This document shows positions 19,970-29,990 of a DNA stretch of 46,904 nt, in pieces. This DNA comes from Chara braunii (lineage: Eukaryota; Streptophyta; Charophyceae; Charales; Characeae): contig BFEA01000219.1 in assembly GCA_003427395.1 (NCBI GenBank), forward strand, positions 1,823,303 through 1,870,206. The letters are read 5' to 3'. A program made the position numbers and the translations under genes. Every line of letters begins with the position of its first letter. The stretch's first letter is position 1. The notes below the pieces were generated by a model, which was given only the letters and a program-made list of their open reading frames with translations, made no database searches and was not told where the DNA came from.

Positions 19970-22380
19970 CCCGAGTGCGAGCTCGCCTTGTCTGCAGGAC
20001 TAATTGGGGGTCGTAGGGGCTGTTTGAGGGTGCTTAACGACGGGTTTTGGTTCTGTCCACTGAAGCTCAGATGTGGATCGTCGCGTTTCCCGCTAATCAG
20101 CTCGTCCAATATGCAACTTGCCGCGAAGAAACCCGTTCCTCTCTATTCTGGCGACCGCCAAGTTCGGATTTTGCCGGACTTCGAGGTTCGACTTGAATCT
20201 AACCGGCCATTTCCGACGGTCTGGCCTTTCGCATGTGTTGTTGTCGCCAGAGACCTTTGGGTGCGCAAAAGTACCAGCCTGTCGAATTGCCTCGTTGGGG
20301 TTTGAGGGGGTTGCCGACGGTGGTGTCGTCATCGGCATGCGTGCAATCTGGCCGTCGACATTCCCGTGTCTCCACGCTCATGGCGGTTTGCGCTATCATA
20401 TGTCGACGTTGGCAGCGAGCGAGTCGGGCCTCGCCTTGTCGACTGGACGAATCGTCGTTAGATGGGGTTGCAGGGGGGGGCACCAGCCATGGTGATTTTT
20501 TTTTGTGGGTCGAGTCATTGTCATCACGGATCACAACATTTGTGACTTAATCGTCGCACAAGCTCGCTTTGTCAGTGGGGAGAATCAGCGTCTATGGGGG
20601 TCTATTGGGGGCCGCGCTGTGCCAATTTCTGACGTGGTGCACCTACGACTACCATTTCTGTTGAATTTTTGTTGTGCGTGCTCTCGTCGAACAGACACCG
20701 TGACTTGCGAGCAGCAAAAGGGCCTCCCTGACCATGCAGACACGCATAGTGTTCCTTCTGTGCACTTCAACACCCATCCTCGAGATATCCGACATCCCCC
20801 ACACAAACCGGTTCCTCGCCTGTCCAGCAACCGCCACGTTCGGATCCCGGCGGACTTTGAGGTCCCGCGAAAAATTTAACCGCCCGTTATGACGGCCTCG
20901 ACTATTGCGTGTGATCAGATTATCAGAGGGCTCTGGGTGCACAAAATTGCTTGCATTACGCAGACCTCGGCGTTCGTCGCACTCCGGACTTGCAAGCGGC
21001 CGGATTCCAGCGCTGGTTCAAACAAACTTCATGCCACAGAAATCCGCAGTGAGAATCGGTGTTTATCGGGGTCAGTTTGGGGTCGCGTTGCGCTGAATTG
21101 TGTGGTGGTGCATCCACCATTACCCTTTGTTCTGCGCGTGCTATCGTACAACGAAAACATGAGCGCGGCAGAGCCTTCAATTTATGCGCCTAGACATAGC
21201 GTTCCTTGTGTGCACCCGCTGGCGCTCCCTTCCACTGGCACCGGCCGCGCGAAAACAGGTTCTTGGCTACTCCAGCACCAGCCAAATTCGGATCCCGGTG
21301 AACTTTGAGGCTCCGCGTAAATCTGACCGTTATTTTCAACAGCTTCGACTTCCCCGTCCGTCTTCAATGTCAGCAGCCTGGTAGTGCGCAAAAGTGCTTG
21401 CTTTTGAAATTGCCCTAAAAGGGGTTTATTGGGGTTGACGACGGTGTCAGTGGCCGGGTCCATTTCCTGTATGCCGTTGATCTTCGTTGCCCTCCAATAG
21501 AAGCCATTCTACATTTTTCATGTTTGCGCAGTGTACATGTCCGAGTTTGTCAACCTCTTGTGCTAGTGTACACCTGATTGAACGATGGTGAGAATCGGTG
21601 TTTATAGGGGTCAGTTTGGGGTCGCGCTGCACCGAATTGTGTGGTGGTGCATCCACCATTACCCTTTGTTCTGCGCGTGCTGTCGTACAACGAAAACTTG
21701 AGAGCGACAGAGCTTTCCTTCTGTGCGCCCAGACATAGCGTTCCTTGTGTGCACCCGCTGGCGCTCCCTTGCACTGGCACCAGCCGCGCAAAAATAAGTT
21801 CCTGGCTACTCAAGCACCCGCCAAATTCGGATCCCGACGAACTTTGAGGCTCCGCGTAAATCTGGCCGTTATTTTCAACAGCTTCGACTTCCCCGTCTGT
21901 CTTCAATGACGGCGGCCTGGTAGTGCGCAAAAGTGCTCGCCTTGTGAATTGCCCTAAAAGGGGTTTATTGGGGTTGACGACAATGACAGTGGCCGGGTCC
22001 ATTTCCTGTATGCTGTCGATCTTCGTTGCCCTTCAATAAAAGCCAACATCGCGATAAGTGTGGTTAAGTCGCTGTCATGCTTCTTCCACGACGTGATTTG
22101 CGGTTCGCGCATTACGAAGGTGCTTCGGTATCGAAGTCGCGCGGGCTGCAAAGGCTTTGAGTCCCAGCGCACAACCTTCGAATCGACGTGCAGTTAATCG
22201 GGGTTTGCAGGGGTCGGTTGAGGGTCATTAAGCCATGTTTTTTTTTGTCTCCTGCCTGTCATAGCCTTGCATTCGTTATGACGATTGGCTGACAGTCAGT
22301 TCACGGCGACCCGTTGATAACCGGTTAGCCATCGATTCCATTTCTGCGAAGTTCGGATCCCGGCGGACTTCTGTGGTCCG
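19970..22380 (+). repeat. Tandem array of ~540-bp units, each with one palindrome
   Basis: Five units start near 20005, 20580, 21051, 21590 and 22190. Units three and four (21051-21505 and 21590-22044) are nearly identical at a constant offset of 539 bp; the others are much more diverged. Each unit contains GGGGTCNGTTNGGGGTC at the start and a palindrome two thirds in (20159, 20835, 21283, 21822, 22348), usually preceded by CC(G/A)CCA and followed by GAGG(C/T)(T/C)C. No protein gene is supported; the frames simply repeat along the array. Confidence 0.85.
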
Positions 22381-22821
22381 CGACAGTTCGACCGTCCATT
22401 GTGCACGTCTAACTCCTGATAGGACATGTCCTATGGGGCGCACCATACAAACAGAAATGTGTCAACAAATTAACGACATAGATTCACGCCTGGCCGGTGG
22501 AGTGTCCGGCCCATAACCAAATATCACCGACCACATGCAGGCAGCGAGAGGTAGACATCTATTAATGTGGGCCGCATTACAGGCTTCCCCATAAACACTG
22601 GCCATGCATGAGTTCGCAAACTATCGAAGCGATGGCATGTTATATGTTGTCCATACTTGCCTATCCCTCGGCGTTGTCAAGGGTCTCATTCGACACTCAA
22701 GTGTCGGTTGATACGCGCCTTGAGGGACTTGCCTCTCGACGCTAAACAACCGCCAAGACGGTTGAGTTACCTACCCTCTTCAACTACCTGCGGGAGCGAC
22801 GGGTAGGGGGGGCAAGGCCCT

Positions 22822-22893
22822 CTGTAGCAGCTGAGTTCCATCTGCGGAGGCCTTTAAAAAGGTCAAGGGGTTTGACTTTGACAGCTGCTACAG
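22822..22893. promoter_or_regulatory. 12-bp inverted repeat upstream of the transposase gene
   Basis: CTGTAGCAGCTG at 22822-22833 is mirrored exactly by CAGCTGCTACAG at 22882-22893, 48 bp apart, some 25 bp before a TATA-like box. It may be a transposase binding site near an element end or a regulatory dyad. Confidence 0.5.
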
Positions 22894-22916
22894 ACTTCAA
22901 CGTGCAACTACAAAAG

Positions 22917-22924
22917 TATAAAAA
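22917..22924 (+). promoter_or_regulatory. TATA-box-like element
   Basis: TATAAAAA follows CAACTACAAAAG and is the clearest TATA-like sequence in the 700 bp before the transposase exons. It is a plausible core promoter for the plus-strand gene. Confidence 0.4.
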
Positions 22925-23054
22925 GCAAGAAGGGGAAGGGTGTCTCCGTTCTCTATTGGGGCAATTCAATTCTTAGCGCCGGAGTCGATGCGAGAAAAAT
23001 TGAGCTTCCCTTCGGCACATGCATTTCAGGCATTCAAAGGACTTCGATCTCTGC

Positions 23055-23078
23055 CTAGTTCGGATGTCGGCGCACTTC
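23055..23078 (+). repeat. Last 24-bp palindrome copy of the window
   Basis: CTAGTTCGGATGTCGG followed by CGCACTTC; no convincing copy occurs from here to the end of the window. Confidence 0.6.
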
Positions 23079-23342
23079 GCATGTCGTGGTGTGTGAAATC
23101 GTCTGTGACACCCCACGTACGGCAATTTGGCTGCAGGGGTTGTGATCGCCTTCAGACGAGCTCGCCCTGTTCGGCTGCTGCGCTGGGAATCGGCTCTGAG
23201 GAGGGGGAGGGGGGGGGGCAGGTTGGCCCTTCTTTAGTAATCATGCTTACAGTTTGCTCCGCTGTTTTGCAGGGTGTGGACACAAATTTGTATGACCCGT
23301 TCAATCCGCACAAGAGAGATTAATCGATTACGCTGACGGGAA

Positions 23343-23663
23343 GTGCATCCGCTGCACCTACGGTTACATGACGGCGCCAAAGATGGCTCGGCGAACGGCC
23401 ACATGAACCGGGGTATGGAAACTGAACAAGCCGTCGACTTGCATTACCAGCTACAACACCTCGAATTGACCCGGACGACCTCTTCGGACAGTTCGCCGTT
23501 CCAACAGTCCGCTGCAACTCTTCCCAAAAAACGGAGTCTCGCTTATCGTGAGAGCTTTGGAGGTTGCATCCAACTGCCTACAGATTTGGCGTCCGCGGGC
23601 AAAGAACTGTCTACCTCCCGGATCGAGTTCCACATTCCTCGCGAGGTGCACCCCATAGCTTAG
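23343..23663 (+). CDS. Possible 5' coding segment of the transposase gene, uncertain
   Basis: About 105 codons with no known domain (includes QAVDLHYQLQHLELTRTTSS). A strong 3' splice signal, TTGCTCCGCTGTTTTGCAG, ends at about 23272 just upstream, so transcribed exon sequence probably starts there, but which frame is used is unclear: two other frames are open for part of the way. It stops 15 bp before the next exon's reading frame opens, so it may be 5' leader instead. Confidence 0.3.
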   Translation: MHPLHLRLHDGAKDGSANGHMNRGMETEQAVDLHYQLQHLELTRTTSSDSSPFQQSAATLPKKRSLAYRESFGGCIQLPTDLASAGKELSTSRIEFHIPREVHPIA

Positions 23664-23684
23664 GCGCACAATAGTTGTGTGCCA

Positions 23685-24077
23685 ATGGGTGTTTCTTACG
23701 CATCATCTGATGACGAGAGTGAGCGGTTGGTGGCCACTGATTACTCGTATGGACAACAGTCCTCTTCCAGTGGACCTTTGCTTCGCGCTAGCTACAGTAG
23801 TACGAAGTTGGTTACCACCGACTATTCTTCGGAGGAACTTTCCGCATCACGGGCGAGTCCAATGCAAGTGCAAAGTGATGATGCGATTCCAATTGAGAGT
23901 CAGTCTGGGTCGGAAGCGTCTGGCAGGGGTGATGCAGAGAGAAGGGCGATACTGCAGATTTTGCCCGCACCTCTGCCAGGCGAAAGACGAAGGTATAGCA
24001 TGGCTAATAGGAACGCTAGGAGGAAAGAACAGTACCAAAGGGCGAAAAACATCCTGTCCGAAAAAAGACTGCTCATG
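23685..24077 (+). CDS. N-terminal exon of DUF7869-like transposase gene
   Basis: Starting at the ATG at 23685 (MGVSYASSDDES), about 131 codons: a Ser/Asp-rich region containing two related repeats (LVATDYSYGQQSSSS and LVTTDYSSEELSASR), then a basic stretch (RRYSMANRNARRKEQYQRAK) that may bind DNA. The frame reaches CTCATG followed by GTGAGT, a consensus 5' splice site, and hits a stop at 24113 if unspliced. This supports an intron here. No domain is recognised. Confidence 0.5.
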
Positions 24078-24131
24078 GTGAGTGGCATAGCATGTTGCAA
24101 GGCTCGATGTTGATACGATGTGTCACCAGAG
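24078..24131 (+). other. Candidate 54-bp intron
   Basis: Donor ATG|GTGAGT at 24077/24078; an acceptor ending CACCAGAG at 24131 keeps frame (24129 is an alternative AG but shifts it). Short, but the next exon is open only if removed. Confidence 0.4.
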
Positions 24132-24898
24132 GAAGTGCGAAAGGTTAGACAGGGACTGTACAGTAAGAGTCCGGGACAGCGAGCTAAGTGGTGGATGAAA
24201 AGTAATAAGGATTTCACAGTAAATGAGGGTGGACAGAAACGTGTCCGCTCTGTGGAGTTGGAACGTGCTTCAGGGCATACTGCAATGTACTCGGTGTCTC
24301 GCGTAATACATTTTACAGCTACAAAAAGCGTTTTGACAATGACTACGTGCGTTCCGAGCATGGCCTGACGGGAAGATATCGGCCAACCGATAAAACAGTC
24401 TCCATGCTTGCCAGCATGAGAACGGTCATCGAGTGTCATGCGGATAGCATGCCAAATGAGGTGGCTAACCAAGGTGGGGTTTCCAGACCGAAGTTTCAAC
24501 TCCCGGCTACTTTCAGGAAAAGATCAATTTATGAGTCCATCAAATCAGACTTTCTGGCCGCTGGCCTCGATGTCGTGTCTGAGTCCAACTTTTATAAACT
24601 GTGGTGGCGACACTTTTTCCACGTTTCCCTCGCGCAATCTAACACGTTCACGAAGTGCGCCGTCTGTCATGAACTGAAGGAACGTATACAATATGCTGCT
24701 CTTCCTCGAGATCGAGAACAAGATCGAGAGAATATGAAAGCACACCACATATTGGACTACAATCGAGAGAAAACTGATTCCATGGTTCGTCCGAACGAGC
24801 GTTTGTGTCTCATCATTGACGGCATGGATCAGAAGAAAACAACTATCCCCCATATTGGTCAAGCGAACTATTCGAAAGCGCTTAGGCACGAGATATGA
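24132..24898 (+). CDS. DUF7869-like transposase, zinc-binding and first catalytic part
   Basis: The frame reads EEVRKVRQGLYSKSPGQRAK up to about 24225, where a one-base frame change leads into ETCPLCGVGTCFRAYC and NVLGVSRNTFYSYKKRF, a Cys-rich module typical of the region before the catalytic domain in DUF7869 proteins. It continues through FTKCAVCHELKERI (another CxxC) to LCLIIDGMDQKKTTIPHIG, whose Asp is the probable first catalytic residue of a DDE-like fold. It stops at 24898; the next segment continues from an overlapping frame, so a second indel lies at about 24890-24900. The frameshifts make the copy non-functional as sequenced. Confidence 0.65.
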
Positions 24899-25427
24899 TG
24901 AAGACTAATCTGACAGGCGTCATTGGACACGGTAGAGACCCTAGTATATATGTATACACATGGTTTCCGTATTTCAAACACGATTCAAAGACGGTCGCTA
25001 CTTGTGTTATGAGAACCCTTGTTGAAATTCAAGGGAGCGGGACGCCACTGCCACGGTTTTTGCGCATTCAAGCAGATAATAGTTGGCGGAAAAACAAGAA
25101 CAAGTACATATGTGCGATGGCTGCACTATTGGTTAAGTTCGGAGTTTTCGAAGAGGTAAAAATAGGTTTCATGTTGGTGGGACACACCCATACAGACGTT
25201 GACGCTACTTTCAGCGTTTTCTCGAAGAAATTGAGAGACGTAGACGCTTATACTATGGACGAGTTCTTCGAGCTTATAGAGCAATCCCACAAAAAGTCTC
25301 CCAAATGTATTTTCCTCGATACGATGGAAGATTGGATTAGTATAGTGGACTCGTACGTTGCGTCAGACATTACCGGTATTTCAAAACCACACTTGCTTAA
25401 ATTTTTGATGGTTGGAGATAATCTGGT
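24895..25427 (+). CDS. DUF7869-like transposase, catalytic core
   Basis: Continues the core: TGVIGHGRDPSIYVYTWF, then RIQADNSWRKNKNKYICAM with the probable second catalytic Asp, then FMLVGHTHTDVDATFSVFSK, the hallmark GHTHxDxD motif of the DUF7869 family holding the last acidic residues. DUF7869 proteins are widespread in eukaryotic genomes, often multicopy, and are thought to be transposase-derived. The call rests on these motifs; the DDE reading of the residues is inference. A frame change at about 25420-25430 leads into the next segment. Confidence 0.75.
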
Positions 25428-25661
25428 ATGCTGTACAAGGAGTTTTGCGATGATGACAACTGGTTGCCCGAGGAAGGTCCGTTTTTTTGGTTCAATCAAA
25501 ACCCAAATGAAAGCTATGCTGATCCTTCATGGCCGTTTGACCCGCCTCATGTGCAACCCCTTCCTCGAAATGACTATTTGAATGGCAAAAATGGTGTTGT
25601 TCGATTCCGCGAGTTGCTGGAGAATAGGCGATCGACGTGGTGCACTTACAATGACCATGAG
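25428..25661 (+). CDS. DUF7869-like transposase, post-catalytic exon
   Basis: About 78 codons (MLYKEFCDDDNWLPEEG, then FRELLENRRSTWCTYNDHE) continue the protein after a one-base frame change. The exon ends GAG|GTGAGT, a consensus donor at 25661/25662. Unspliced, the frame would add about 30 codons to a stop at 25757. Confidence 0.55.
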
Positions 25662-25811
25662 GTGAGTAGGAGAGAAAGAGTTTTGTGTTACTTGGAGGAG
25701 GTTATCAAACATGGCGATGAGATCATCGCCAATGGGTTGTTATCGCAACCTCAATAAAGTTTTTGGCCACGACCACGGCCGCTCGAAATCGATTAACAAC
25801 CTTCTCCTCAG
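25662..25811 (+). other. Candidate 150-bp intron
   Basis: Strong donor (GAG|GTGAGT) and acceptor TTCTCCTCAG|AGTG. Splicing joins two open frames in phase 0. Confidence 0.5.
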
Positions 25812-26300
25812 AGTGTAAACATCGACAACGACAGGGAACCCCTGTTTGTTGGACGAATAAAAAATCGTCCGAAGACTAGTTTCGACCCCCTCGTGCGTGT
25901 TGAAGTCGACACTTTTCTTATCCTTCGCCCCTTCGACGATGATCTGTCCAGCGGTGTGCCAATCTGAGTGGGCAAAGCTCTTTCTCGGGTGGTTGTTGAT
26001 TATAATTCGCAAAATTATAATCAAGTGTCAGTGGAATATTGGGTGCCGACTGGGAGAGCAAAGTCGCTCGAACAACTGTATGAGAACGCATGGGAAAAAC
26101 AATGGAAAATGACTGACCAGACACAATGGCGGGATGCTGACTCGATCGCTTTTGGTTGGGAGAGACCGGTCCATGGTACAAGACCATTCACAACGGGACT
26201 TGTCATTCCTTCCGGTGTTCGACTGGATGTTGAAGCTGCATTTCTGGATCTGAGTCCATCTGGTGAAGGGAGTGTAGATGGAGGGGACAAGAGTGATTAG
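25812..26300 (+). CDS. C-terminal exon of the transposase gene, with a nonsense codon
   Basis: Reads SVNIDNDREPLFVGRIKNRP and DPLVRVEVDTFLILRPFDD, then a TGA at 25965-25967, then in the same phase VGKALSRVVVDYNSQNYNQ to a stop at 26298-26300. The continuity across the TGA suggests a single-codon mutation. The tail is acidic and includes WVPTGRAKSLEQLYENAWEK. I know no function for this part. Confidence 0.5.
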
Positions 26301-26532
26301 TGCACGTCCGCCTGATAGAGTGGGGCAGTGAGATTTTTGTAAAATAATTGTTTGAAGGGACGAGAATTCAGAATGGAGCATATTATTTTTACAATGATTT
26401 TGCGTAGCAAATTTTGTCAATGGTTTACGGTTTAATTTTTTAAGATGGTTGGTGATGGTTCAACAATTTCTGAAGTTAAGTTCATCATGAAGGCAATTTT
26501 TCTACTATTGCGATATTTCATTTTCGTTTTGT

Positions 26533-27444
26533 TTGCATTTCATGTCTTGTGTAGGGAGTGCGACAGGGGTCATGGACCATCGGCATGATTATGCATGTCC
26601 CATTCACCCTTGTGCATGCATATTCCGTGGTTCAGGAGGCGATACCGAAAACGACCCGTGGATGACCGCCGTCCCCTTCTTTGACAAGCCTATCGATGAG
26701 TGGTCAGATGCAGAATGGGATAGATTCATCTTGGCAAGGGAATGCCCATGGCATAAGGACTACAAATTTGTTTCCGCGATGGAGTGGGTAAGTCTGATCA
26801 AAGTACCTCATTATGCCATTGGTGTCAGGCAACTTCAGTTCCTGCGCGCCACGCTCAGGCAGGAAGAGAATAACCGGTTTTATCTTCACATGGACAACGT
26901 AACGAGGTCACCTCGGGTGTGGTCTGCAGACTCGAAACAAGAGTTGTTGGACTGTGCATCCTACAATCCGTTCTTGGAAGTATATCTGTTGCGTGGTGCC
27001 AGGTTACAGTCAAAATATGTGTCATATTGTTGCATACGGTTGTCTGTGGCCGGTTCCGGCTTCTACAGATTGTTGTGTGTGGCATGTTCAAACCGAAAGC
27101 GGACTTTGGTAAACGCTGTAGTGCTAGTTTCTTGCAACCACCTTAGAATCCATGGTCGCAACATGGAGAATTTGCGCCTTCTGTACGAGAACGGACAATC
27201 CGATTTGGAGATTCTGAGTCGAATTGATGAGGTTCATAAGTGGCATGAGGTAGAGCAAGTGACATGTTGTGTGCGTGAGGCCATTGGTAAGTCCTTGGCA
27301 GGTGCCTGTAGGTTTGTAAGGATGAAGTACATTTCGGTGTTCTCGAGGGTGGCGACGAAGGGACAACCACAAACCCTTGTTTTCAGGTCGTCAATGAATG
27401 CCTTATACAGTTTTGGTTCTAAAGAGACGCGGGGACATCGGTAG
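26533..27444 (+). CDS. Intact orphan protein, paralogue of the broken copy at 12 kb
   Basis: An uninterrupted 303-codon frame, unusual in this window. The usable start is uncertain: ATGs at 26533, 26542 and 26572 precede the part conserved with the 12-kb copy, and TTGTGTAG ending at 26557 could be a 3' splice site. The conserved body starts near RGSGGDTENDPWMTAVPF and includes PIDEWSDAEWDRFI, CPWHKDYKFVSAMEW, RLLCVACSNRKRTLVNAVVL and FVRMKYISVFSR. There are no zinc-finger spacings, signal peptide or membrane segment. It directly follows the transposase gene on the same strand, so it may be that element's accessory protein, but its paralogue lies instead upstream of the ParB/Ulp1 gene. I do not recognise the family. 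Confidence 0.7.
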   Translation: MHFMSCVGSATGVMDHRHDYACPIHPCACIFRGSGGDTENDPWMTAVPFFDKPIDEWSDAEWDRFILARECPWHKDYKFVSAMEWVSLIKVPHYAIGVRQLQFLRATLRQEENNRFYLHMDNVTRSPRVWSADSKQELLDCASYNPFLEVYLLRGARLQSKYVSYCCIRLSVAGSGFYRLLCVACSNRKRTLVNAVVLVSCNHLRIHGRNMENLRLLYENGQSDLEILSRIDEVHKWHEVEQVTCCVREAIGKSLAGACRFVRMKYISVFSRVATKGQPQTLVFRSSMNALYSFGSKETRGHR

Positions 27445-28746
27445 GACCTTCAAATTTTGTAAATGATAGCGTTTTAGAAAGTTTACATTGTTGCGGCTCG
27501 TAGGGTTTAATTTAGACGTAGTTCAATGTACACTTGGCTTGTAGCGTTTAATGTAGACGTACTTGCATTTGCGATTTCTTGCACGTGTCGGTAGAATTTT
27601 AAACTTTAATTACCGATACAACTTTTGACTTTTAATTTTTTATGGGTACGACATTTCTTGAAGTGAGACAGAATCCATGGTACTCACGTGAATTTCAGTT
27701 TCATATGACAATGTCATATCGGCTTATGATTTTTTGTCAAAATGCGCTGAAATCCATACATAAACCATCTAGTTTCGTCTTCACACAATGTCATGTGTAG
27801 TACGTCTGATTTCAGTGCATTTCAATGTATGACAATGACATGTCAGTTTCGTCTTTAAAGTCACATAAATTGTCGAAGTGTGATAGAGTCCAAAATTATC
27901 GAACAGTCACAGTGTTGGAATCCTTTGCGTAAATTACACCGAACAGACTGAGTGTCACGTCTTTTAATAAGTATGGAGTACATAAATTATCGAAGTGCGA
28001 TGAAACCCATAGTCACTGTACTTAAACCGTAATCTCGTTTGTCGTGTGATTCGTTTGTCGTGTGATTCGTTAAACTTTGTCGTGATTAATATACATTTAA
28101 TAAAGTTAAAGCAAAAATTATCGAAGTGCTACGGAATTCATACTAGACTATTAGTACTTAAACCATCCGTGTGCTTGCCGTAAATCTCCCACTTCGATTG
28201 AGTTTTAATAAATTAAGGGAAGTCACAATGACATCTAAAAGAGGTCCGACTCAATACTGACACTAAATTGAGCAAGGTGTAAAGAAATCGAGAGTTCAAC
28301 AATTCATGTTGTAACCGTAACGACTTTTAAGTTACAAAATTGATGGAAGTGCAATAAAATCAACACTTAATCCATCATGATCAGTAAGTGATTGCATTGA
28401 ATCAGATTCTCCAGTTTAGATTCAATTTATGGCCTCTCAACTGCATTCTTCGGGTTTTAAGTTCCATTCAGGTCCAAAATATAGCGATTTTAACATGAAA
28501 TTAATAGCGTGCGAGGACCAATTTCAAATATAATGTCTAATTTTAACGAATAACATGTTTGAGGCTCGCGTGTCCATTCAACCAACTGGCGTGTTGCAAG
28601 AGTCTGAAGACCTACATATTAAAATATCGAATTTTGGCCTCTAACGAATATTCAGGTCCGCCTTCACTTAGGGCGGACACTCAACTTGCTAGGGGGCCTT
28701 AGCCCATAACATATGATGTCTGATAGGGCCTTTTTGAGGGCTTGTT
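27445..28746 (+). repeat. AT-rich spacer with a recurring GAAGTG motif
   Basis: No gene is supported. A motif built on AAATT(A/G)TCGAAGTG, followed by roughly (T/C)GATNGA(A/G)NCCA, occurs at 27875, 27992, 28133 and, more diverged, 28346 and 27660 (position of GAAGTG), several times followed by TACTTAAACC. It may be an ancient tandem array related to the short repeats on the left. The far right part (28560-28746) probably belongs to the LTR of the neighbouring Ty3/gypsy element. Confidence 0.45.
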
Positions 28747-28789
28747 CCTCACATTTCATCCCCCTTAGCTTCAAAAGTCAGCAGAGATG

Positions 28790-29990
28790 CTTCATGTTGG
28801 TGCCTTCCCCTTCAGTTTCTTCTCATAATCTACCACGATCTGAGGAGCTATCTTGACAAGTATCTCCCTTGAAATCCATCAATCTTCCTTAGGATCAGTA
28901 TGATGCCTGAAATGTTCTCTGTATTCCCTTGCAAGTTTAGGAGGTCTTTCCCTGCTAGGTGGCTTGGGAACAGGAGTGTCTCTGTGATCCATGATGTCGT
29001 CGACATCCACGTGGCCATCCATGGTTGGGGGCAGCATTGATCTCCGTGATGGGAACTGTGTTGTCTCAGCGAAAGGTGCAAGCTTGGAGGCGTAAAAAAC
29101 AAGGTAGGTGCGTAGGTGACTAGGGATACGAATGACATATGAGGGACCATCCAAATCATTCCCCACAATATCCAAAACTTCCTAGGGACCGAAATACGAC
29201 GACATTAGTTTCCTAGAGATGCCAAACTATTGTCCCAACTCACTAGCCTTGACCCAGACACATTCCCCTACCTAAAATGTGGACTATCGACGATGTTTGT
29301 TCTCAACTTCCTGAGATTTCTTGATGTGTTCGACACTCTGCTGCGACAATTTTTCATACTGGACACCAAATTCAATGGTTACAGGAGTTGCAGCAGTTCG
29401 GTTTTCAGGAAGGAGGAAGTCTAGAGCAGATATAGGCTTCCATCCTAAATGGAGTTGGTAAGGACTGGCGTCGCTAGTGTTGTGTACAACATTGTTGTAC
29501 AGACTGGCGATGACAGGTAATTTATCATCCCAGTCATTCTAGTTGGGCTTGATGTAATGCCTTAGCAGATTCTGTTCGGCCTGCCCATTTGCTTCAGGAT
29601 GATTCCTCGAAGTCATCTGAAGTTGGTTGCCCATCTGTTCAGCGGCCTTCTTTCATATCTCACTTGTAAAACACACATCTTTATCATTAACGATTGTCTT
29701 TGGCAGTCCAAATTCACGCACCCTGTTATCCATGAATAACTTGATGACATGTCCAGTCCTAGCAGTCTCCAGAATGACAATAAGTCTAGCATAACCTATG
29801 AACTATGACGAAGATGTGCCTTTTGCCATTCTTGCTAATCACGAGAGTATCAATGAAATCCATGAAGATACTCTGCCCTGGGCCGGCAGGAATGGGTAGA
29901 GGCTTGAGTAACACCAAGTGGAGCTTGAGTCCACGACTTATCCAAATGACAGGTCTGTACGTACTTCTTTGCATCGTCCAGCATGTTAGG
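28790..29990 (-). pseudogene. Ty3/gypsy integrase, broken
   Basis: Past the H2C2 finger the reading frame changes repeatedly. Recognisable parts: the core with FMDFIDTLVISKNGKRHIFV (about 29800-29890, first catalytic Asp), the stretch equivalent to HPxxNGQxE with NNVVHNTSDASPYQLH-like coding (about 29450-29620), the connector HIKKSQEVE to VGECVWVKASELG (about 29220-29340), and the GPY/F-type module GNDLDGPSYVIRIPSHLRTY (about 29100-29165). The end, TDPKED to WISREILVKIAPQIV at 28800-28910, is a chromodomain-like tail. Stops lie at 29284, 29272, 29227, 29182 and 28879 (lowest coordinate of each codon). Confidence 0.7.
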
